Positions 15,046-22,629 of a stretch of 54,199 nucleotides of DNA are shown piece after piece (within the stretch, counting starts at the first letter, position 1; each line of letters starts with the position of its first letter). Source of the stretch: a virus. Both the position numbers and the translations under genes were made by a program. The notes beneath the pieces are model-generated. The model was given only the letters and a program-made list of their open reading frames with translations, was not told where the DNA came from and made no database searches. The stretch is from positions 1-54,199 of IMG/VR virus record IMGVR_UViG_3300009034_000050; one strand, written 5' to 3'.

Positions 15046-15465
15046 CTATGAAGTTTTCAAATCCGATTCAGGGTCTTGCTGTTCATTCCAAGGATTCACA
15101 GATGGATTTTGCATGGCCCCATTATTTTTAATGTCAGCCCAAGACATAGGAGTTGCGCCTAATACACGCAAGTTAAACTCGATTTCCCCTGTTGGCAATT
15201 CAGGATGATTAGTCTCACGTAAAATCGTTTGCACTTTATCTGCTATTTCTCTTTTTTGCCTGACTGAAAACATAATTTTCCTTTCAATTCTGGCGGCCCC
15301 AGCCCCCACACCCAAAGACAGGGTCGCCGTAGGAAAAACATTATGCCAAGCTGGACTGCTGGGTAAGGTTGCCCCTGTAAGGCGCTGCTTTTTGCTTTTA
15401 CGCTTTTTTTTGCCATTGTCTTTTCCCTTACCTGTAAATAGTTTGTTTTTTGCTTCGGTTATCAT
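15046..15465 (-). CDS. Hypothetical protein, possibly translated from an internal start
   Basis: 139 residues from ATG 15465, which overlaps the previous stop. The first 60 residues are basic and low in complexity (NGKKKRKSKKQR). An internal ATG at 15273 with AAAGG upstream gives a 75-residue protein (MFSVRQKREIADKV...), with recognisable regular structure ending PSVNPWNEQQDPES. The internal start may be the real one, leaving another small frame (57 residues, ATGGCAAAA at about 15413) upstream. Function unknown. Confidence 0.5.
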   Translation of the reverse strand: MITEAKNKLFTGKGKDNGKKKRKSKKQRLTGATLPSSPAWHNVFPTATLSLGVGAGAARIERKIMFSVRQKREIADKVQTILRETNHPELPTGEIEFNLRVLGATPMSWADIKNNGAMQNPSVNPWNEQQDPESDLKTS

Positions 15466-15632
15466 TATTCTGATAACTCCTTACTAACGTCGGCCATCCT
15501 GTGACCTCTCAGGGCTATTTCAAAACAATTACAATCAAACTGCCATTCGCCTTGCTTGGCATCAGGGGATTTTTTTGCCCCACAGTATTCACATTGTTTT
15601 TCTGCTATCGGGCATTTTTCTGCGTGTGCCAA
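15465..15632 (-). CDS. Small zinc protein, TTG start
   Basis: 55 residues if begun at TTG 15632, where AAAAGGAG lies 5 nt upstream. No ATG fits. Residues include KCPIAEKQCEYCG and FDCNCFEIALRGHRM, giving two Cys pairs plus His. Its stop overlaps the next ATG (TAATG). Function unknown. Confidence 0.5.
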   Translation of the reverse strand: MAHAEKCPIAEKQCEYCGAKKSPDAKQGEWQFDCNCFEIALRGHRMADVSKELSE

Positions 15633-15648
15633 TTTATGTCTCCTTTTT

Positions 15649-15945
15649 CTATATCCTGGGCTCACCAACTGGTCTCTCTATTGAACTGCCTTCTCTTATA
15701 AATACATTAGAGGGCGGCGATGATGGTGGAGGCGGTTCTTTTTTACCCGATACATTTATTTTTATGGCATCTTGTAAATGTCGTGGCAAATCAAACTCAA
15801 GCAATTTATCGCTGCCGAGACATTCGTAATAAACCATCGCTAAACCGTCATAGGGAATATCTATCACTATCCTTCTGCAATTACTTGGAATTATACCAGC
15901 TTCAACTAATGCCTCTTGTAATGATATTCCTGTTATTACAGCCAT
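15649..15945 (-). CDS. Hypothetical protein with Pro-rich tail
   Basis: 98 residues from ATG 15945 with GGGAAG upstream. The N-terminal 65 residues look like a small alpha/beta domain (CRRIVIDIPYDGLAMVYYEC and LLEFDLPRHLQDAI). A Pro-rich segment KKEPPPPSSPPSN precedes the C-terminus. No known family. The ATG overlaps the stop of a tiny membrane peptide upstream. Confidence 0.55.
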   Translation of the reverse strand: MAVITGISLQEALVEAGIIPSNCRRIVIDIPYDGLAMVYYECLGSDKLLEFDLPRHLQDAIKINVSGKKEPPPPSSPPSNVFIREGSSIERPVGEPRI

Positions 15946-16022
15946 TATATCTTCCCTTTTTTTGAATCATTTCTCGTCATCCAATACGCCAATATTAAGG
16001 ACGCTACCAGCAAAATTATCAA
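15945..16022 (-). CDS. Tiny membrane peptide
   Basis: 25 residues from TTG 16022 (or 29 from an ATT just upstream), mostly one hydrophobic helix (IILLVASLILAYW) then a polar tail. The stop overlaps the next ATG (TAATG). Supported only by the helix and the overlap, so it may not be expressed. Confidence 0.25.
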   Translation of the reverse strand: MIILLVASLILAYWMTRNDSKKGKI

Positions 16023-16081
16023 TATTCTTTCAATCTATATTCCTTGTCCTCTGGTACAGGATTATCAAAGTGGCATGTGAT

Positions 16082-16180
16082 TCACTCCTCGCCTAAGACA
16101 AAGTTATCTTCAGCGCTTCGTGCCACGCCGCCAGCAGCCCAGCCTTTCTTAAGGGCATCGTATTGATAGCCCTTATCACT
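16082..16180 (-). other. Possible gene remnant without a start codon
   Basis: A 32-codon open stretch between two stops reads SDKGYQYDALKKGWAAGGVA and on to VLGEE, looking like ordinary protein, but contains no ATG, GTG or TTG. An overlapping frame with a GTG start gives a different 28-residue peptide. I treat it as a remnant or mis-framed small gene. Confidence 0.25.
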
Positions 16181-16200
16181 TCAAATCGGTGGGGCCTTTA
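16180..16200 (-). repeat. Short direct repeat flanking the prepilin gene, copy A
   Basis: 21 bp identical at 18 of 21 positions to 16957-16977. The shared core on the plus strand is GGTGGGGCCT. This copy touches the stop codon of the prepilin-like gene. Confidence 0.6.
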
Positions 16201-16947
16201 CTAAAATTTCATCACTTTTTGATATATTGCCACGCACGGGTATCTGCCACCACCATCCGGTGATGGAACTACCCAAACCGAAAAACCACCCTGCCAAGGC
16301 ATATCCAACTCAATTATATTAGGTGCATCGGCAAAACGCTCTCGAACTCGATATATCTGCCCTGTCCGGTTCTCTACTATTGTACAACCACCATTGATTC
16401 TGTTCTCCTTATCAGATTCTACCTGTAGTGTATAGGAACCAGTCCGCCCATTAACCCCAACTCGCCCCGAGACGGGTATAAGTCCACTACCAATTCTTCT
16501 GTTAATAAAAACCGTTACCTGTACTGGTGGATTGGGATTGAACACGGGGTCACGCACTTCCGTAAGCCTGCAAAGAGCTGACCAGAAATATTGTTTGTAA
16601 AACTTGTTAGAATCAGTGGAAGGGTATGCAAACTCACTTTGATTGATATGCAAAGTCTCATTAAAATCAATACAGGCATTAGATGATAATACTGATAACC
16701 AATTTGAATCAGTGCTACCATAAAGTCTTATCTTTGCAAAAGCCTCATCAGCTACCACCGCTGCCACAGTTTGCTCGGTAGCAAGTGCCGAAAAATAGAT
16801 GCCTAAAGGAAACATACTGGCTACAAAGAGCATCCCAAGTCCGAGTATAGCGATAGCTAATAAAACCTCAGTAAGTGTGAAACCAATGTGACAAACAAAC
16901 CCACTATTACAATTCTGACATATTTTAATTGACATATTCTTTTTCAT
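16201..16947 (-). CDS. Prepilin-like protein with type IV pilin N-terminus
   Basis: 248 residues. The prepilin cleavage/methylation motif is GFTLTEVLLAIAILG, with cleavage expected after the Gly and the conserved Glu at position 5 of the mature protein, then a long hydrophobic helix (LGMLFVASMFPLGIYF). The remainder looks like a pseudopilin globular domain, with ATEQTVAAVVADEAFAKI following the helix. Such proteins are processed by PilD at the inner membrane and belong to type II secretion or type IV pili. Presence in a phage is unusual. The gene is flanked by near-identical short repeats, suggesting capture. My impression is a planctomycete-type pseudopilin. Confidence 0.8.
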   Translation of the reverse strand: MKKNMSIKICQNCNSGFVCHIGFTLTEVLLAIAILGLGMLFVASMFPLGIYFSALATEQTVAAVVADEAFAKIRLYGSTDSNWLSVLSSNACIDFNETLHINQSEFAYPSTDSNKFYKQYFWSALCRLTEVRDPVFNPNPPVQVTVFINRRIGSGLIPVSGRVGVNGRTGSYTLQVESDKENRINGGCTIVENRTGQIYRVRERFADAPNIIELDMPWQGGFSVWVVPSPDGGGRYPCVAIYQKVMKF

Positions 16948-17198
16948 TTTTCATCTTTCAAAATGGTGGGGCCTCTAAACCATCTCCGTACTGTAGTCAC
17001 CTGGCCACACCCACCCAGGCAGCTATTTCCGTACCCTGGTTTTTCGGCCCCGTAATCATATATTACTCTCTTAATAATAGAAGCCAGGGGCCTTGCGGTA
17101 GCCCCCAGCTTCGAGGAGGTTGATGAAAGCTTGCTTATCTCACCTTTCCTAAAAAGGGCAAGTTCGATGTATCCCTTGCCCTTTCGGAGGAGGGTCAT
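16944..17198 (-). CDS. Doubtful 84-residue frame in the leader region
   Basis: An open frame from ATG 17198 that contains the attenuator-like hairpin (17153-17184) and ends in the prepilin leader. The composition is basic with one GNSCLGGCGQ segment and no recognisable domain. It starts only a few nt after the predicted promoter start point. More likely untranslated leader than a gene, but translation as a leader peptide cannot be excluded. Confidence 0.25.
   Translation of the reverse strand: MTLLRKGKGYIELALFRKGEISKLSSTSSKLGATARPLASIIKRVIYDYGAEKPGYGNSCLGGCGQVTTVRRWFRGPTILKDEK
16957..16977 (-). repeat. Short direct repeat flanking the prepilin gene, copy B
   Basis: 21 bp, 18 identical to 16180-16200. 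It lies about 10 bases upstream of the prepilin start, so the gene is bracketed by the two copies. Confidence 0.6.
17153..17184 (-). terminator. Leader attenuator/terminator hairpin
   Basis: Stem AAAGGGCAAG (plus 17153-17162) with CTTGCCCTTT (17175-17184), 10 bp perfect, loop 12. On the minus strand it is followed by five T. It begins about 20-25 nt after the predicted start point of the leftward promoter, so it could stop transcription before the early unit. Confidence 0.6.
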
Positions 17199-17213
17199 AA
17201 AAAGCTATTCGAC

Positions 17214-17242
17214 ATTATATCAAAGAGGCTTTTTTTTGTCAG
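17214..17242 (-). promoter_or_regulatory. Leftward sigma70-like promoter
   Basis: CTGACA at 17237-17242 and TATAAT at 17214-17219 read on the minus strand, spacer 17 bp. It is placed at the head of the left minus-strand unit. Confidence 0.65.
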
Positions 17243-17494
17243 GTTTTGTTTTTTTTATTTGTAAGTTAGTTAGGTATCTGCGGCAAGGGGGGTAATGAGT
17301 CTTTGGCTAGCGTCCGCCGTACGTTGTTTTAAGAAGAGTGCTGAACACTATATTTATATATACTATCTAACTTATAATAAAAAAAATAAATAAAATAAAA
17401 TAAAGCGTAAGTCTTTACTAGTAATAGACTTAGAGTCAAAAGTCATAGTGCTATGAAACAATGACAACAATGACTTTTGGTAGTCAGGGATATT
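17243..17494. promoter_or_regulatory. AT-rich divergent control region with repeats
   Basis: No gene is visible. It contains poly-T/A tracts, TAAGTTAG (17262-17269) with its inverse CTAACTTA near 17370, an imperfect palindrome AAGTCT...AGACTT (17409-17431), and an inverted pair CAAAAGTCAT (17437-17446) and ATGACTTTTG (17470-17479). This is the only divergent gap in the window, so operators and possibly an origin are expected here. Confidence 0.5.
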
Positions 17495-17698
17495 ATGAAA
17501 TTGGCCTTGCGGGTAATAAAATGTCTCGATGACGTGAGAAAAATTAAAAAATTAAAAAACGGCAATCGTGACATTTTATTACAAAATGAGCCTCAAAATC
17601 TGCCACTAAGACTCACCTTTTTGGCTCTCTTGGCGTCAAAGACATGCCGTTTCTGGCTCAAAAACGAACTTTTGCCATTGAAAAATATCGCTTTTTGA
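17495..17698 (+). CDS. Small basic hypothetical protein
   Basis: 67 residues from ATG 17495, with AGGGA 5-9 nt upstream. Sequence is basic and Leu-rich (MKLALRVIKCLDDVRKIKKL and LTFLALLASKTCRFWLK). It lies in the divergent control region and ends exactly at the -10 box of the rightward promoter, so it may be a first-expressed regulator or a chance frame. No domain is recognised. Confidence 0.35.
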   Translation: MKLALRVIKCLDDVRKIKKLKNGNRDILLQNEPQNLPLRLTFLALLASKTCRFWLKNELLPLKNIAF

Positions 17699-17704
17699 TA
17701 TAAT
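17678..17704 (+). promoter_or_regulatory. Candidate rightward promoter
   Basis: TTGAAA (17678-17683) and TATAAT (17699-17704) with a short 15-bp spacer, about 30 nt upstream of the resolvase start. The -10 is perfect, the spacing is suboptimal. Confidence 0.45.
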
Positions 17705-17733
17705 AAAGGGCTATGAAAGGACGTTTTTAGGGT

Positions 17734-18231
17734 ATGAGAATACTTGCAATAGATCCCGGTCTTAAGAAAACAGGATGGTGTGTTTTTGACACTGAAGAAG
17801 GCTATGTATGTAGCTCAGTTATCAGCGTTAAAAACAGGTCTTCAGACTGGGTTCAGAAGCTTGACTTTGTAGTCATCCGAGTACTTAACTTAATTAGTAG
17901 CTATCACATAGGTACTGTAATTGTAGAGCAGCCTCAGCTGTTTCTCAGTTCGTGGAAAGGGCAGGCGGCATCCAACTCCGGTGCGGTGCTGAAGCTGACG
18001 GCTCTGGTGTTTTCTATACGTGCTGCAGCAGGGCTCTATAAAAGGAGGCCAGAATGTGTTTTAGTAACTGTTCGGAAGTGGAAGGGCAGCACACCCAAAA
18101 GGATCACTCAGAGGAGAATTAAGAGACAGTGGGGGGTAAGCCCAAAAGATGACAACGAAGCTGATGCAGTCGGCTTAGGCTCTTATTACTTGAGAGAAGT
18201 GCTGAGAGTCGAGAAGTTTTCTGCTCTGTAG
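17734..18231 (+). CDS. RuvC-like Holliday junction resolvase
   Basis: 165 residues. RNase-H-fold acidic residues are visible: D7 in LAIDPGLKKTGW, E in VIVEQPQ near residue 70, and the C-terminal DDNEADAVGLGSYY with two Asp. This matches RuvC-type phage resolvases, which cut branched DNA made in replication and recombination so that packaging can proceed. It is the first gene of the rightward unit, before the terminase genes, a common position in phages. Confidence 0.85.
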   Translation: MRILAIDPGLKKTGWCVFDTEEGYVCSSVISVKNRSSDWVQKLDFVVIRVLNLISSYHIGTVIVEQPQLFLSSWKGQAASNSGAVLKLTALVFSIRAAAGLYKRRPECVLVTVRKWKGSTPKRITQRRIKRQWGVSPKDDNEADAVGLGSYYLREVLRVEKFSAL

Positions 18232-18362
18232 ACATACTTTAGTCATATCTAAGTAGGGGAGGGGCATTAAGAGGCTATAAAGGGTCCTTTACTGCTGTGT
18301 AGAGCGTGTGTATTGAGATATAATGAATGTGTTGAAACAGTAAATTAGTGTTTGGAGCTGTA

Positions 18363-18758
18363 ATGCCGGCGAAGTCAGGACAACCTGGTCAGTTCAAGAA
18401 GGGCCATGACCCAAGGAGGTGTGGGGGTAGGCCTAAGGGAACTCCTAATCGCTTCTCAATCTCAGACCTTGCTGCTGCTATAAAGAAAGTTGAGAGGAAG
18501 AAACACAGGAGTTTTATGGAGGTGTGGATAGAGTCTGGCTGGGGAAACCCTGTAGCTATGGATAACATAATGCACTATATGCTGCCTAAGCTTAGGTCCA
18601 TAGAGGGAGTAGTGGCCACCACTGAGTTCGGTATGTCTGATGAGCTGGCTGAGGCTATTCGAAATAAGCTAGGAAAGAGATATGGCGTTAGAAAGGGAGA
18701 GCGAAAACGCTCTAAACGACATTCTGACAAAAACAAGCGAGATAAACAAGCTGGTTGA
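18363..18758 (+). CDS. DUF5681-like protein, candidate small terminase subunit
   Basis: 131 residues from ATG 18363 (TGGAG upstream). The start carries GQPGQFKKGHDPRRCGGRPK and GTPN, the DUF5681 signature of basic, DNA-associated phage proteins. A helical centre follows, and then a Lys/Arg-rich C-terminus. Its place ahead of the large terminase and size fit a small terminase subunit that recognises the packaging site, but no fold evidence is visible. Confidence 0.55.
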   Translation: MPAKSGQPGQFKKGHDPRRCGGRPKGTPNRFSISDLAAAIKKVERKKHRSFMEVWIESGWGNPVAMDNIMHYMLPKLRSIEGVVATTEFGMSDELAEAIRNKLGKRYGVRKGERKRSKRHSDKNKRDKQAG

Positions 18759-18888
18759 GCAACTTAAGAAAACTATGAAGCGGCCTGATGAGTTTGCAGC
18801 CCTGTGTGAAATAGAGGCCGGTATCGACCAGGCACAGCTAGGTGTTCACACTTTTCGGAAGGCTTGTGAAGGAAGGATGGATGGGTAA
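18682..18888 (+). CDS. Small coiled-coil protein
   Basis: 68 residues, starting inside the end of the previous gene (77 nt overlap) with AGGAAAGAG before the ATG. Predicted continuous helix (MALERESENALNDILTKTSE and on). The overlap with the previous gene and the following ATG overlap suggest coupled translation. Function unknown. Confidence 0.5.
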   Translation: MALERESENALNDILTKTSEINKLVEQLKKTMKRPDEFAALCEIEAGIDQAQLGVHTFRKACEGRMDG

Positions 18889-19129
18889 GGATTGTGTATC
18901 TACCATTGTAAGGGAAAGTCCTATGGAAAAGGAAACCACAGTAGGTGATGTTACCGTTAAGACAAAAACTGAAAACAGGTTTGGTTTGAGTAAGAAGACC
19001 AATGTGGCAATTGCCGGAGCTGCCAGTATCACAGTGGCCAAGGATTCTTGGTATGCCATAGTTGCAATCCTTGTTGTTGTGCTGGTAGCAATAACATATC
19101 AGTTTGTACTGGATAAGCGTAGTGATTGA
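18881..19129 (+). CDS. Small protein with C-terminal membrane helix
   Basis: 82 residues from ATG 18881, which overlaps the previous stop (ATGGGTAA). A shorter 68-residue form from ATG 18923 has AAGGGAAAG upstream. A single helix WYAIVAILVVVLVAITYQFV near the end is followed by a short charged tail. It might be a holin-like or virion membrane protein. Not recognised. Confidence 0.5.
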   Translation: MGKDCVSTIVRESPMEKETTVGDVTVKTKTENRFGLSKKTNVAIAGAASITVAKDSWYAIVAILVVVLVAITYQFVLDKRSD

Positions 19130-19868
19130 TTTGACAGGTGATATAGCTGTTCAATATCATATGAATGAATCGTCCTGGGTGCCGGATACAGCCTGTATTA
19201 TAGACTCATCTGGCCACGCTAGGCACGCTACACCCAAAAATGATGCTGATACTCAAAACATCCACGTCAAGCTGGGTGCTTATGCTGGGGAGTTTGACAG
19301 TGGTGCTGATGATAAGATTATTACACCTTATACCCCGCCGGTCGGTGACTTCTCTATGGAATTTTGGGGGAGAATTGAGAACAGTATTGAGTCAGTATAC
19401 CACTCCTTTTTTACAACTGTTGAAACTACAACAAACAGAGATGGTATCTTATTCCATCACCACATAACTGCTGGTTTGCGTGCGGTAGTTTATAAGGCCA
19501 ACAGTGGTATCCTTGTTGCTCAGGAGGATAGTGTGACTTGTGTTGAGGACACTTGGTATCACCTCATCGTTGTTTATAATCACGGTGGTGGCTCCAATTC
19601 AACGTTGAAGGTTTATAAAAATACAGTAGAGGTTGCAGATGATAGTGATGTGTTGGCTTTGGCAGCACACGATGGTGTTTTGGAGATAGGTATAGCATAT
19701 AAAGCCCTCGCTCCTGCATGGTGGGGTCAAGTGGATGAGTTTAGAGTTTATGAAAAGGTATTGTCTTCTGCTGAGCGCACTTGGCTGTATAATGGGGGCC
19801 TTGGTAGGGAGAACTTGTCTGGTATACCTATCGCACAGAGGTATTATCGAAATTTGAGGGTCGCATAA
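19122..19868 (+). CDS. LamG/concanavalin-like domain protein
   Basis: 248 residues if started at GTG 19122, overlapping the previous stop. The sequence fits a LamG-like jelly roll: DSSGHARHAT, FDSGADDKI, GDFSMEFWGRI, DTWYHLIVVYNH, STLKVYKN, and the closing WGQVDEFRVYEKVLSSAE followed by WLYNGG. Such domains bind carbohydrate or protein on virion surfaces. It lies before the beta-helix protein, suggesting an adhesion module encoded early in the late unit. Start is uncertain. Confidence 0.75.
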   Translation: MIDLTGDIAVQYHMNESSWVPDTACIIDSSGHARHATPKNDADTQNIHVKLGAYAGEFDSGADDKIITPYTPPVGDFSMEFWGRIENSIESVYHSFFTTVETTTNRDGILFHHHITAGLRAVVYKANSGILVAQEDSVTCVEDTWYHLIVVYNHGGGSNSTLKVYKNTVEVADDSDVLALAAHDGVLEIGIAYKALAPAWWGQVDEFRVYEKVLSSAERTWLYNGGLGRENLSGIPIAQRYYRNLRVA

Positions 19869-22010
19869 GTGTTATTTTTGAGACAATCTACGGCAGTTAC
19901 TCTTAAGATAGGACCTTTCCTTGATGATACGGATGGTAAGACGCCAGAGACTGGGTTGACTATGATTGCAGCAGACGTGAGGGTTTCCTCTAATGGTGCT
20001 GGCTTTCACGCCAAAAGTTCTGCCGCTGCACCCGTACACGATGAGGGTGGTTTTTATTCGTGCGTGCTGGATATTACGGACACCGGAAACTTGGGTAGGC
20101 TGCAATTGTTTGTAGAAGAGTCTGGGGCACTGCCTGTTTGGCACGAGTTTACAATCCTAACAGCCAGTGAGTATGAGGAGCGTTTTGATACTAATGCCAA
20201 GAAGCATACCTGGCACGTGGCGAAATCTGGTAATAATTCAAACAAGGGTCATTCCCTTGGTGATGCAAAGTTGACGATTCAAGGTGTTTTGGATGACGCT
20301 GCCCTTAATGATGGTGATAAAATTATTATCCATCCTGGCACTTACGCCGAGGCCGTTGACCTGGATACTGAAGGTAAGAGCCTAATCCTTGAGGGCAAAC
20401 ATAAGGACAAGTGTATTATCCAGCCGGCCAGTGGTAGTGCAATGAAAGCTGAGACCGGATGCGAATTTTACAACCTTTCAATGATAAGTAGTGTTGATGC
20501 CGACGCTATAGGACTTTCGGCTGCAAGCAAGGATGGAATACGCGTAGGCAATTGCTATATTGAATCGAAAGCAGCTTCTGGTGCCGCAGACGGCATTGTT
20601 TTGGGTGGTTGGAATTGTATTATAAGAAATAGCCACATAAAAGCTACTTACGATGCCGTGAATACAGGTACATCCGGCTCAACTTTTTTCGATAACTGTA
20701 CGCTTGAGACAGATGGTTCGATAACCGCTTTTGCAGCAAGGGCCATTGTTTGTAGTATGATGGGCAAGCTCTTGTTTGAAAACTGCGTACTTAAAGTTAT
20801 TCGAACTGCTTCAAGTGCTGAACGTGCTGCTTGTATTGAAAGTTCGGGTCAGGTAATTATGCGAAGCTGTACGCTTTGGGCTGAAACAAAAACTGATGCC
20901 ACTGGTGATGCCTATGGTGCTTATGCTATAACAGGAGCAGGTTATGATGGTAAAATATCTCTTCAGAATTGTGTTATCAAGACTATTAGTAATGGTGGTA
21001 ATGATTATGACCTTGTCACTGCTGGTAGTGGTGAGATAATTGTAAATAGTAGTCACTTTGATCCAAGCAAAGTAAGTGGTAGTGTTCACCAAATGAATCA
21101 AGGTTGGGCAGCAGCAGTAAATGCAGAAGCCGATACGGCTCTTAATACGGCAATACCAGGCTCGCCAACTGCCGACTCAATCAACGAAAGAGTTAAGGCC
21201 ATAGATATTCTCGCTGAGGCAACCGGGGACGGTGATTTAGCGGCAATTAAAACAGAAACGGACAAAATTGTTGTTAGCACTGCTGGCGCGGCCAGTTTGT
21301 GGGCACACGGTAGTTTAGCCGATACTCTGGCCAATAAGGACGCAAATAGAACATTCAATTCGGCGACTGATTCAAACGAGGCCCTTCGCGACCGGCTTGA
21401 TGCGGTGAAAGACTACGTGGACGAATTGGAGACTCGATTAACGGCGGCGAGGGCAGGGTACCTTGATGAACTTGCGGCTGCAAACATACCTGCGGATGTG
21501 GACACGTTAAAAGGGTATTGTGATAAGATTGATGATGCAACAGATGGTTTAACTGCTATCAAAGCGGAAGTTGAAGGTTTAGCGGGAGCAGTGATGCGTG
21601 GGACTGATAGTGCTGCAACTGAAGCAAAGCAAGATGTGATTGATGCTAACGTTGACGCTATTCTTTTGGATACAGGAACTGACGGTGTGAAGTTAACAGA
21701 TGATGCTATCACGTCAGGAAAATACGATGAGTCAACAGCTCATCCCATAACTACGGCAATGCAAAAAGCAGGGTCAACACTGGTTGCAGGAACTGTTGTA
21801 ACCGATGTGGGTAATAGTCCAACACAGTTTAAGACAGATTTAACGGAGGCAACCAATGACCACTACAACGGCAGAATTGTCATTTTTACTTCCGGAGACT
21901 TGCAGAATCAAGCAACAGACATAACAGACTATGACGGCACGGATAAGATTATTACTGTAACTGCGATGACCGAGACGCCTGCGGAAGGCAATACTTTTGT
22001 TATTGTGTAA
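19869..22010 (+). CDS. Parallel beta-helix surface protein, candidate tail spike/fibre
   Basis: 713 residues, GTG start with GAGGG upstream. Residues about 120-400 are a right-handed parallel beta-helix of the pectate-lyase type, opening with HVAKSGNNSNKGHSLGDAK and IIIHPGTYAEAVDL, then repeated C/N-rich turns (NCYIES, NCTLE, NCVLK, NCVIK). The C-terminal half is Ala/Asp-rich and helical (DSNEALRDRLDAVKDYVDEL), ending in a small beta domain (NGRIVIFTSGDLQNQA). A receptor-binding or depolymerase role is inferred. Catalytic residues are not evident. Confidence 0.7.
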   Translation: MLFLRQSTAVTLKIGPFLDDTDGKTPETGLTMIAADVRVSSNGAGFHAKSSAAAPVHDEGGFYSCVLDITDTGNLGRLQLFVEESGALPVWHEFTILTASEYEERFDTNAKKHTWHVAKSGNNSNKGHSLGDAKLTIQGVLDDAALNDGDKIIIHPGTYAEAVDLDTEGKSLILEGKHKDKCIIQPASGSAMKAETGCEFYNLSMISSVDADAIGLSAASKDGIRVGNCYIESKAASGAADGIVLGGWNCIIRNSHIKATYDAVNTGTSGSTFFDNCTLETDGSITAFAARAIVCSMMGKLLFENCVLKVIRTASSAERAACIESSGQVIMRSCTLWAETKTDATGDAYGAYAITGAGYDGKISLQNCVIKTISNGGNDYDLVTAGSGEIIVNSSHFDPSKVSGSVHQMNQGWAAAVNAEADTALNTAIPGSPTADSINERVKAIDILAEATGDGDLAAIKTETDKIVVSTAGAASLWAHGSLADTLANKDANRTFNSATDSNEALRDRLDAVKDYVDELETRLTAARAGYLDELAAANIPADVDTLKGYCDKIDDATDGLTAIKAEVEGLAGAVMRGTDSAATEAKQDVIDANVDAILLDTGTDGVKLTDDAITSGKYDESTAHPITTAMQKAGSTLVAGTVVTDVGNSPTQFKTDLTEATNDHYNGRIVIFTSGDLQNQATDITDYDGTDKIITVTAMTETPAEGNTFVIV

Positions 22011-22014
22011 TGAT

Positions 22015-22293
22015 ATGGCACAGCAAACTCAAATAACCGCGTTGTTGGCTTTTCCGGGGCAGGTACGGTCTTTTTCGGCCAAGGAGGAAGCTCCTACTGT
22101 TGACCAGCTGTGTTTTATCATAGCCAATCAGGTACTGCTAAGCAGTAGTATGTTATTAAAGGTGTTGCTTGCCAGTAATGTTGAAAACCAGACGCTGCTC
22201 AACAACGATGTATCATCGAAGGTTCTTTTGGACAGTGAGATCGAAAATAAAAACCTACTGGAAGGTGATGTAGAAAGGAGCGTCTGTGATTAG
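22015..22293 (+). CDS. Small protein with tandem 20-residue repeat
   Basis: 92 residues from ATG 22015, 4 nt after the previous stop. Two tandem units, VLLASNVENQTLLNNDVSSK and VLLDSEIENKNLLEGDVERS, give a regular alternating pattern like a small beta-prism or beta-helix. It follows the beta-helix protein and may extend or trimerise it. Function not known. Confidence 0.5.
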   Translation: MAQQTQITALLAFPGQVRSFSAKEEAPTVDQLCFIIANQVLLSSSMLLKVLLASNVENQTLLNNDVSSKVLLDSEIENKNLLEGDVERSVCD

Positions 22294-22316
22294 GGCGTCA
22301 TAAGGAGATGGTTGTA

Positions 22317-22589
22317 ATGGAAAAGCAAATAATAATAATTCAAAGAAGTAGTGCCCAGTTTGTTGGCAAGATAGAAGAGAAGGACATAAGAGGTCTTATG
22401 CAGAGGATTAGAGAGGCTGTCAAATCAAATGAGTTTATAAACCTAAGTAACTTTATGATGGGAAAAGGCGAAGTGGAGATGCGTTTGAGGGCTTCTGCTA
22501 TTGATGCTGTTTTGACCCAAGACATCAGCAATATTGCCACACCACCGCTAGGTATAGTTAATCCCTTTTCTAGGGGGAAACCGAACTGA
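22317..22589 (+). CDS. Small hypothetical protein
   Basis: 90 residues from ATG 22317 with AAGGAGATGG upstream. N-terminal beta pattern (KQIIIIQRSSAQFVGKIEEK) followed by helical segments. No domain recognised. Part of the gene group between the adhesion genes and the large terminase. Confidence 0.5.
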   Translation: MEKQIIIIQRSSAQFVGKIEEKDIRGLMQRIREAVKSNEFINLSNFMMGKGEVEMRLRASAIDAVLTQDISNIATPPLGIVNPFSRGKPN

Positions 22590-22629
22590 TGAGACTGTTT
22601 GGTAAAGTGGAAAGGAGTATCTGTGACTG

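Noticed and set aside
16950-17070. tRNA-like fold ending CCACCA
   Set aside because: No T-loop or anticodon arm could be drawn. The CCACC is part of the repeated leader.
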